NCBI GenBank assembly: GCA_036489905.1 | Contig: DASXEX010000046.1 | Coordinates: 1 to 18,966, forward strand | Origin: JAICLK01 sp036489905 | GTDB taxonomy: Bacteria; Patescibacteriota; Saccharimonadia; Saccharimonadales; UBA4665 | Direction: 5' to 3' | DNA length: 18,966 bases | In this document: one piece after another, positions 13,179 through 18,966 of the stretch | How the letters are laid out: every line of letters starts with the position of its first letter | How positions within the stretch are numbered: the first letter of the stretch is position 1 | Translations under genes and position numbers: made by a program | The notes under the pieces: model-generated | What the model was told of the DNA's origin: nothing | The model's input: only the letters and a program-made list of their open reading frames with translations | Databases searched by the model: none

Positions 13179-14459
13179 ATGGAAGAATCGGACGAACCGC
13201 GCAAAACCAACAACGATGTTGGGCAGAAAAAGCTAACGGTCACAATGCGGATGATTAGTCCGTCGCGTCTCAAACTTGACCGCCATAAAATCAAATTTTT
13301 GGCCGTGGCGCTGCTACTGATCGTCAGTATTGCGGCAGGTTTTCTCGGTGGCTGGCTCGGTGCCGCCAGCAAAGACAATAGTGACTCGAATTCTGTCGCC
13401 GCCCAAAAAGAAGTTGTTTTGAGCCAAAGCCAACTCATCAGCCAGATTGCCAAGACGGTCGGCCCGAGCGTTGTGTCAGTGAATGTCACGAGCCAACAGG
13501 CTACGACACCGGATGACTTCTTCGGCTTTGCGCAGCCGCAGCAGGATCAGTCGCAGCAAAGTGCCGGCACCGGCATTATCATTTCATCTGACGGCTTAAT
13601 AATTACGAACCGGCACGTTGTGCCTGCCGGCACCACGAGCGTGAGCGTGACGTTATCGGACGGAACGCAGCTCGACAATGTGCAAGTGGTTGGTCGCACG
13701 TCGACAAGCGACAGTCTGGACATCGCGTTCCTCAAGATTACTAATGCCAAAGGCCACAAGCTGGTGCCGGCCCGTCTTGGCGACTCCAGCAAAATGAAGG
13801 TTGGCGACAATGTGGTCGCCATCGGCAATGCGCTGGGCCAGTTCCAAAACACCGTGACATCGGGAATTATTTCCGGTTATGGCCGCACCGTGCAAGCAAG
13901 TGAGCAGGGCAGTAGTACGAGCATGGCCGAAAACCTTGAAGACTTGTTTCAGACCGATGCGGCTATCAACGAAGGCAACTCCGGCGGGCCGCTCGTCAAT
14001 GTGGACGGGCAAGTGATCGGCATCAACACTGCCGTAGCCTCTGACGCGCAAGGCATTGGTTTTGCGATCCCGATTAACGACGTCAGCGGCCTCATCAAAA
14101 GTGTTCTGTCGACCGGCAAATTTCTGCAGCCATATCTGGGCGTGCGTTATTTGTCGCTTACCAATGACTACGCATCGCAGCTCAAGCTGAAGGCAACTCG
14201 CGGCGCGTACGTTATTCCGGCGAACCAGGATAATGGCCAAGCCGGTGTCGTTTCTGGCAGTCCGGCGGACAAAGCCGGCCTGAAGGAAGGCGATGTCATC
14301 CAGGCTGTGGACGGTACGAACATCGACGACAGCCACAGCTTGACCGCCTTGCTCGATCAACATTCGGTAGGCGATTCGGTAAATTTGAAAGTTTTGCGGA
14401 GTGGCAAGCAGCTAAATATCCGAGCTACGCTCGGCAGCGCACCATCAGGTAATAGTTAG
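13179..14459 (+). CDS. HtrA/Deg-family membrane-anchored serine protease with PDZ
   Basis: This is a 426-aa trypsin-like protease. A charged cytoplasmic N-terminus is followed by one membrane span (about 40-61) and a low-complexity Ser/Gln/Asn linker. The protease domain has the triad His146 (TNRHVV), Asp181 (SLDIAFL) and Ser268 (EGNSGGPL). A single PDZ domain (about 320-418) contains YLGVRYLSL and GSPADKAGLKEGDVIQAVDG. The layout matches DegS/HtrA proteins that act outside the membrane on misfolded or signalling substrates. AAAGGAGG lies 8 nt before the ATG, the best SD in this part of the window. It follows the polytopic membrane protein and converges with prmC, with only 6 nt between the stops. 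A role in quality control of the many exported beta-rich proteins is inference. Confidence 0.92.
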   Translation: MEESDEPRKTNNDVGQKKLTVTMRMISPSRLKLDRHKIKFLAVALLLIVSIAAGFLGGWLGAASKDNSDSNSVAAQKEVVLSQSQLISQIAKTVGPSVVSVNVTSQQATTPDDFFGFAQPQQDQSQQSAGTGIIISSDGLIITNRHVVPAGTTSVSVTLSDGTQLDNVQVVGRTSTSDSLDIAFLKITNAKGHKLVPARLGDSSKMKVGDNVVAIGNALGQFQNTVTSGIISGYGRTVQASEQGSSTSMAENLEDLFQTDAAINEGNSGGPLVNVDGQVIGINTAVASDAQGIGFAIPINDVSGLIKSVLSTGKFLQPYLGVRYLSLTNDYASQLKLKATRGAYVIPANQDNGQAGVVSGSPADKAGLKEGDVIQAVDGTNIDDSHSLTALLDQHSVGDSVNLKVLRSGKQLNIRATLGSAPSGNS

Positions 14460-14465
14460 ACTTCT

Positions 14466-15278
14466 TCACTTAGGTTCAAGCTGTTGGATGAAATCTTCGG
14501 TCCGGACGAGTTTGAAACCGGCCGAATTCGCAATGGCCGCCAATTCGGCGTGTTGCGGTGGCAGCGATTCGGTAAATATAAAGCTTGGTTGCCAAGGAAG
14601 CTCTTTGATTTGCGAAAACAAGCGTCGATATACATCCAGCCCATCGGCACCGCCAAAAATGGCGAACCGCGGTTCGGCCTGTGCCGCAAGGTTTATGTGA
14701 AAATTGTTCGGCACGTATGGCAAATTCGCAAGGATTACGTCATGTTTAGTGCTTATGCGGGCGAGTAAATCGTTTTTGATGCACGTTGCGTTGATGCTAA
14801 ACTTGTTAACATTCTTTTTCGCAGCTGCAAGTGCGGGCTCGTCGACTTCAATTAAGTCGGCTTGTGCGTGTGGCAGCTCCAACTTAGCCGTGATGCCCAA
14901 ACATCCACTACCGGCACCAATATCCGCGATGCGCGGGTTCGCCGGCAGGGTAGCAGCCTTTAGCAAATCGATCATCGCTTCCGATTCGGGCCGTGGTTCG
15001 AGCACGTGCTTGTTCACGATAAACTCGCGGCCATAGAACTCGGTCTTGCCGCGGATGTAGGCAAGCGGCTCATGTTTTGTGCGCCGCTTTAACCTCGAGG
15101 ATAACCACTTAATTTGTTCAATATCAAGTTCACGTTCCGGATGAGCGAGCAGTTGAGTACGATTTGTGTTCAAACAATCTTCGAGCAACACCAAACAATC
15201 CAGCCGCGCCGTTTCAATGCCCGCAGTTTCGAGTTGCTTACTTGCACCAACGAGCCAGTTAGCGATTGAAATTTCCAT
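14466..15278 (-). CDS. prmC: Release factor glutamine methyltransferase PrmC (HemK)
   Basis: PrmC uses S-adenosylmethionine to methylate the glutamine of the GGQ motif of release factors; its target gene prfA lies in the same cluster. The 270-aa protein has the N-terminal helical substrate-binding domain (about 1-75), then EPLAYIRGKTEFYGREF and VLEPRPESE, both conserved in HemK. The SAM-binding ADIGAGSG is at 118-125. The active-site motif, normally NPPY, is NLPY at 185-188 (ILANLPYVP), a substitution at the second position. The last two residues that contact the substrate Gln are kept. It starts inside the SpoU-family gene (20-nt overlap), indicating translational coupling. Confidence 0.92.
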   Translation of the reverse strand: MEISIANWLVGASKQLETAGIETARLDCLVLLEDCLNTNRTQLLAHPERELDIEQIKWLSSRLKRRTKHEPLAYIRGKTEFYGREFIVNKHVLEPRPESEAMIDLLKAATLPANPRIADIGAGSGCLGITAKLELPHAQADLIEVDEPALAAAKKNVNKFSINATCIKNDLLARISTKHDVILANLPYVPNNFHINLAAQAEPRFAIFGGADGLDVYRRLFSQIKELPWQPSFIFTESLPPQHAELAAIANSAGFKLVRTEDFIQQLEPK

Positions 15279-16080
15279 ACTTATCCTGCCGTTGCCGAAT
15301 GACTTCGTATGCCAGTACGACGGTTGCGGCGCTGACGTTCAGCGAGTCTGCGATGCCGGCCATTGGCAGCCGGAAGGGGAGGTCGCATTGGTCGAGCCAA
15401 GTGTTGCTCAGACCGAATTGTTCGTTGCCCATAACAATTGCAATTGGGCTCGTCATGTCGGTTTCGGTATATAGTTTTTCGGCGGCTGGCGTGGCGGCGA
15501 GCGTCTTGATGTGCTTCTGCCGTAGAAAGGCAATTGTTGAAGCGCTGTCGGTAATAACGGCCGGCACGGTAAACAAAACGCCTGTCGAGGCCCGCACGAC
15601 ATTCGGATTGAAAAGATCCGTGACGGCATCGCACACGATGACGGCTTCCGCGCCGGTTGCATCTGCCGAGCGCAAAATCGTACCCAAGTTGCCCGGTTTT
15701 TCGATCGCCTCCACGACGATAACGAACGGATTCTTTGACAGTTTTAAATCTTCCAACTTCGTGTGCCACTGCGCGCCGATGGCCAACAATCCTTCAGGCC
15801 GCTCGCGGTAAGCTACCTTCGCGAAAGCCTCTTTGCTGATTTCTACGAGCTCCGCGTCAGCTTGCTGTGCCTGCTGCAGCACAGCCTGCTCGTTCGTGCC
15901 AAGAAACCAAGCTGGAGCATAGTAAAGTTCCGCGAACTTGAAGCCTGCCGCGAGTGCCCGCGTGATTGGCCGGTAGCCTTCGGTAATAAAAAGATTTTGC
16001 TCGTCACGCTGCGAACGTTTGCGCAGTTTTGCGAGCGCCTTGATGCGCGGATTTTGCGTGCTCGTGATGAGCTTATCCAT
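15259..16080 (-). CDS. SpoU/TrmH-family RNA 2'-O-methyltransferase
   Basis: This 273-aa enzyme has the three SPOUT motifs: EKPGNLGTILRSADATG (127-143, with the catalytic-type Arg137), IVMGNEQFGLS (215-225) and LPMAGIADSLNVSAA (238-252), which form the trefoil knot that binds S-adenosylmethionine. An N-terminal substrate-binding domain (about 1-100, with ITSTQNPRIKAL and ERPEGLLA) is typical of the RlmB/TsnR-like rRNA methylases that modify 23S rRNA. The exact target nucleotide cannot be read from the sequence. The ATG abuts the prfA stop (TGA directly followed by ATG) and the 3' end overlaps prmC, so the three genes are tightly coupled. Confidence 0.9.
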   Translation of the reverse strand: MDKLITSTQNPRIKALAKLRKRSQRDEQNLFITEGYRPITRALAAGFKFAELYYAPAWFLGTNEQAVLQQAQQADAELVEISKEAFAKVAYRERPEGLLAIGAQWHTKLEDLKLSKNPFVIVVEAIEKPGNLGTILRSADATGAEAVIVCDAVTDLFNPNVVRASTGVLFTVPAVITDSASTIAFLRQKHIKTLAATPAAEKLYTETDMTSPIAIVMGNEQFGLSNTWLDQCDLPFRLPMAGIADSLNVSAATVVLAYEVIRQRQDKYGNFNR

Positions 16081-17142
<1,062 letters not shown>

Positions 17143-17152
17143 AGTTCTTGTC

Positions 17153-18061
17153 TCAAGTATAGCGTAGGTTGTCTGCAATGAATTCGCCGATATTTTGTAT
17201 CGCTTGTCTGGCCTCGGGCAAATATCTGGCGAAAAGGTGCCAGACATGCCACAGATTTTCTCCTTGGTAAAATTCGACCTTTACGCCTTCGCGTTTAGCT
17301 TTCTCAACGAACCGCATAGAATCGTTGTGCATGAGCTCGTTTTTGCTGGCGTGGACAAGCAGCGACGGGAAACCTCGCAGCGAACCGAGAAGCGGCGACG
17401 CGATCGGGTCGTCGCGCGGCGTCTGGCCAAAATAGGCATCAATGAAAAAGTCCAAATTCGTGCGTTTTATGAAAAAGTCTTTCTTTTGGTTTGCCAAAGC
17501 TTGCGGGTGCTGAAGTGTCGCATCGGTTGCTGGCGCAATCACGACCGCGCAGGCGGGATTCGGCAGTTTTTCATTGCGAATCGTTTGCAGAGCAGACAAT
17601 ACGAGCGATCCGCCGGCCGAATCTCCGGCCAAAACGACGTGCTTAGGGTTGATTTTTTTCTCGCGAAGTAACCATCGATAAGCTGCCATAGTCTCTTCCA
17701 AGGCTTTTGGAAATGGGTGCTCCGGCGCCAAGCTATAATCGAGCGACAGCGCCGTAACTTGGCTGGCGGCCGCAATGCGCGCAATCAAATCGCGGTGCAG
17801 TTTGGTACTGTTGAATACAAACCCGCCGCCGTGCATGTACAGCATGATTTTGTCCGGCTTTGCTTGTGGTGTGACGATCCATTCTGCCTTGACGCCGCCC
17901 GCTTTTTCTGGCCGGATTTTGACCGATTTCGCCACCGGAAAAAATTTTGCAAGCTTGTCGTAAGAAATTCTTTTAGCGGCCAAGTTTTCATTGGTGATAT
18001 CTGAGCGCAGGAGACGCGAAAATCTCAGCCCTAATTTTATGGTGCTGCTTTGCGAGCTCAT
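17153..18061 (-). CDS. Alpha/beta hydrolase, hormone-sensitive-lipase (family IV) type
   Basis: This 302-aa esterase-like enzyme has the oxyanion-hole motif HGGGF at 77-81 and the nucleophile elbow GDSAGG with Ser148. DPIASPLLG and the downstream NELMHNDS supply the probable acid (Glu242), and ENLWHVWHLF the His (His272). This is the HSL/family IV arrangement. Such enzymes hydrolyse short acyl esters; the natural substrate is not evident. No signal peptide is seen, so it is likely cytoplasmic, although an N-terminal cap of about 70 residues may touch the membrane. It sits between rpmE2 (21-nt gap) and prfA (10-nt gap), all on one strand, so it is probably co-transcribed with translation genes without an obvious link. 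The start lacks an SD. Confidence 0.88.
   Translation of the reverse strand: MSSQSSTIKLGLRFSRLLRSDITNENLAAKRISYDKLAKFFPVAKSVKIRPEKAGGVKAEWIVTPQAKPDKIMLYMHGGGFVFNSTKLHRDLIARIAAASQVTALSLDYSLAPEHPFPKALEETMAAYRWLLREKKINPKHVVLAGDSAGGSLVLSALQTIRNEKLPNPACAVVIAPATDATLQHPQALANQKKDFFIKRTNLDFFIDAYFGQTPRDDPIASPLLGSLRGFPSLLVHASKNELMHNDSMRFVEKAKREGVKVEFYQGENLWHVWHLFARYLPEARQAIQNIGEFIADNLRYT
17156..17161 (-). promoter_or_regulatory. Possible internal prfA promoter (-10 box)
   Basis: TATACT on the minus strand overlaps the end of the hydrolase coding region and ends 13 nt before the prfA ATG. The -35 is poor (AATTCA at 17 nt). The spacing resembles that of the lepB, rpmE2 and 12396 genes. Confidence 0.3.
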
Positions 18062-18082
18062 GTTACAAGCTTTAGCAAAAAC

Positions 18083-18436
18083 TTAACGAGCTTTGGCCGG
18101 AGTCTTTTTGGCTTCGGCCTTTTCGGCTTTGGCGGCTTTGCGCTTGGCTTGTTTTTGGGCGGCCTTGGCACGGGATTCGCGGGCGTTTTCGGCGGCTTTG
18201 GCACGAGCCTTGAACTTGTCAACGCGGCCTTCGATGTCCAAAACGCGCTCTTCGCCAGTGAAGAACGGGTGCGAGGCGCTGGAAATGTGCACCTTAACGA
18301 GCGGATACTCGCTGCCATCTTCCCATTTGACCTTTTCGTCGCTTGCCACCGTCGAACGCGTCAAAAACGAAAAGCCGTTGTTCAAATCCTGAAACACAAC
18401 TGCCCGATAATTCTGCGGATGCAAATCTTTCTTCAT
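18083..18436 (-). CDS. rpmE2: 50S ribosomal protein L31, type B, with Lys/Ala-rich tail
   Basis: The first about 80 residues match L31 type B: MKKDLHPQNYRAVVFQDLNN, then FLTRSTV, and SSASHPFFTGEERVLDIEGRVDKF. The CxxC zinc knuckle of type A is absent. The protein is 117 aa, about 30 residues longer than the usual 80-90. The extra part (about 82-117) is almost only Lys, Ala, Arg and Glu and is probably a helical or disordered rRNA-binding tail. The start at 18436 (MKKDLHP) is chosen from the family N-terminus; 7 upstream in-frame codons (MYTFRLT) would overlap the promoter. A strong promoter ends 12 nt before this ATG, and there is no SD. L31 sits at the central protuberance of the 50S subunit. 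Confidence 0.93.
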   Translation of the reverse strand: MKKDLHPQNYRAVVFQDLNNGFSFLTRSTVASDEKVKWEDGSEYPLVKVHISSASHPFFTGEERVLDIEGRVDKFKARAKAAENARESRAKAAQKQAKRKAAKAEKAEAKKTPAKAR

Positions 18437-18448
18437 AGTCAAACGGAA

Positions 18449-18477
18449 AGTATACACATCTGTTGCTTTGAGGTCAA
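18449..18477 (-). promoter_or_regulatory. rpmE2 promoter
   Basis: On the minus strand TTGACC (18477-18472), a 17-nt spacer and TATACT (18454-18449) are close to sigma70 consensus. The ATG follows 12 nt after the -10, so the leader is about 6 nt. It is back to back with the promoter at 18485-18513, with 7 bp between the two -35 boxes. Confidence 0.65.
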
Positions 18478-18484
18478 GAAAATA

Positions 18485-18513
18485 TTGGATAATACTAAAT
18501 ATTATGTTATAGT
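18485..18513 (+). promoter_or_regulatory. Promoter giving a leaderless transcript from ATG 18520
   Basis: TTGGAT (18485-18490), a 17-nt spacer and TATAGT (18508-18513), with an extended TGT before the -10, make a strong promoter. The ATG at 18520 starts 7 nt after the -10, exactly where transcription should begin. Confidence 0.6.
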
Positions 18514-18519
18514 AGATCT

Positions 18520-18929
18520 ATGACAGGTCCGCCGAAGGCCGCCGAGAATTTGAGTACGCCTCAGAAGATGAACTTGCAGGCGTCTATGCTACGACTGCAG
18601 CATGGCTCGAGCACAACGGCCAGTATTTTGTTGAGCCGACTGATGAAGTGCGCGGTGTAATAAATGGCGTGCCAATTACGGATAATGCTCCTTGCATAAA
18701 ATTTAAAATTGAGGGCAAAACACTGAAGAAAATCGTACCTCGCGTGGCAGAGACGCTTGCAGTAGGGGGGGCGTTGGAACTCAACTTTAACCTCTCGCAC
18801 TATGCCTACATGGAGAATGGGGAACACTTATGCTTTGTGCTAATAACCCCTACCCCGCCAACCCCGCCAACGCCAGCGGTTTTCTCCCATGCAGCCTATT
18901 CACCAGTATGCCAATGGTGTGAGCCGTAA
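18520..18929 (+). pseudogene. Unidentified gene with a broken 5' frame, probably cut by a transposon at its 3' end
   Basis: The promoter points to ATG 18520, but that frame (MTGPPKAAENLSTPQK...) stops after 46 codons. A different frame, open from 18516, looks much more like protein: RREFEYASEDELAGVYATT, then AAWLEHNGQYFVEP, PITDNAPCIKFKIEGKTLKK and GGALELNFNLSHYAYMENG. That frame has no ATG, GTG or TTG until GTG 18648. A one-base shift between about 18523 and 18545 would join the two, so an indel (real or sequencing error) is likely. A run of seven G at 18765-18771 lies inside. After about 18840 the frame becomes a Pro/Thr run (TPTPPTPPTP) that is merely antisense to the transposase end, so the true 3' part is probably missing. 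The family was not recognised. Confidence 0.5.
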
Positions 18930-18966
18930 CCTTGGCAGCTATTCTGGTCATCAGCCCCCACTTGCT
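18850..18966 (-). CDS. C-terminal fragment of a transposase (partial, runs off the window)
   Basis: The minus strand is open from the window edge to a TAG at 18852-18850, encoding 38 residues that include WGLMTRIAAKVTAHTIGIL and VNRLHGRKPLALAGLAG. The pattern W/F-xLxTRIAAKxxAHTxxxxxNRLxGRxxLxLxxL resembles the C-terminal helix of DDE transposases of IS982/IS4-like elements, as remembered from the family. No DDE residues are in the window, so the assignment rests on this short tail. The element's terminal repeat should lie between about 18800 and 18849 but was not identified. If correct, the insertion truncates the plus-strand gene at 18520. Confidence 0.55.
   Translation of the reverse strand, partial: SKWGLMTRIAAKVTAHTIGILVNRLHGRKPLALAGLAG

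Noticed and set aside
13653..14363. Long minus-strand open frame (236 codons) inside the htrA gene
   Set aside because: Antisense to the catalytic and PDZ domains of HtrA; no independent evidence.
18889..18966. Plus-strand start of a new gene (MQPIHQYANGVS...) at the right edge
   Set aside because: No SD or promoter, and the opposite strand reads as a transposase C-terminus over the same bases.

Overview
The window looks like a chromosomal segment from a Candidate Phyla Radiation bacterium, most probably a Saccharibacteria (TM7) relative. This is inferred from several features: a eukaryote-like (type 2) IleRS; large Ser/Thr/Asn/Gly-rich exported proteins of the kind common in these lineages; a zinc-free type B L31; compact gene packing; and several genes whose -10 box lies only 6-13 nt before the ATG. 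TGA is used as an ordinary stop and RF1 is present, so nothing suggests a recoded genetic code.

Left part (1-4555). A partial minus-strand gene leaves the left edge, divergent from a thioredoxin-fold gene without a CxxC. A tRNA-Ile-type T-box leader (about 510-710) follows, controlling a two-gene unit: a small cupin protein and ileS, whose start and stop codons overlap. Exactly at the ileS stop codon sits a 182-bp element with perfect 21-bp terminal inverted repeats and an 8-bp direct repeat on each side, which is the signature of a MITE-like insertion. rplU (L21) follows with its own likely promoter and no rpmA after it.

Middle part (4556-11548). A promoter with an A-rich, SD-less leader precedes two large envelope genes (890 and 652 aa), probably co-transcribed: a signal-peptide protein with repetitive beta-structure and a membrane-anchored multi-domain beta-sandwich protein. 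After two hairpins comes parA-parB (chromosome segregation) with a good promoter. An N-terminally truncated CYTH-domain remnant begins right at the parB stop.

Right part (11549-18966). lepB (signal peptidase I) runs leftward, divergent from a polytopic membrane protein gene and an htrA-type membrane-anchored serine protease. These converge on a leftward translation-related cluster: rpmE2 (L31), an alpha/beta hydrolase, prfA (RF1), a SpoU/TrmH-family RNA methyltransferase and prmC (the methylase of RF1). Divergent from rpmE2 is a leaderless-type start whose reading frame is broken after a few codons. That gene runs into the 3' end of a minus-strand transposase fragment leaving the right edge.

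Functionally the window mixes translation (ileS, rplU, rpmE2, prfA, prmC, SpoU methylase), envelope biogenesis (lepB, htrA and the two exported proteins they may process or quality-control) and chromosome partitioning. Mobile or decay signatures sit at three places: the MITE-like element, the CYTH remnant and the right edge.
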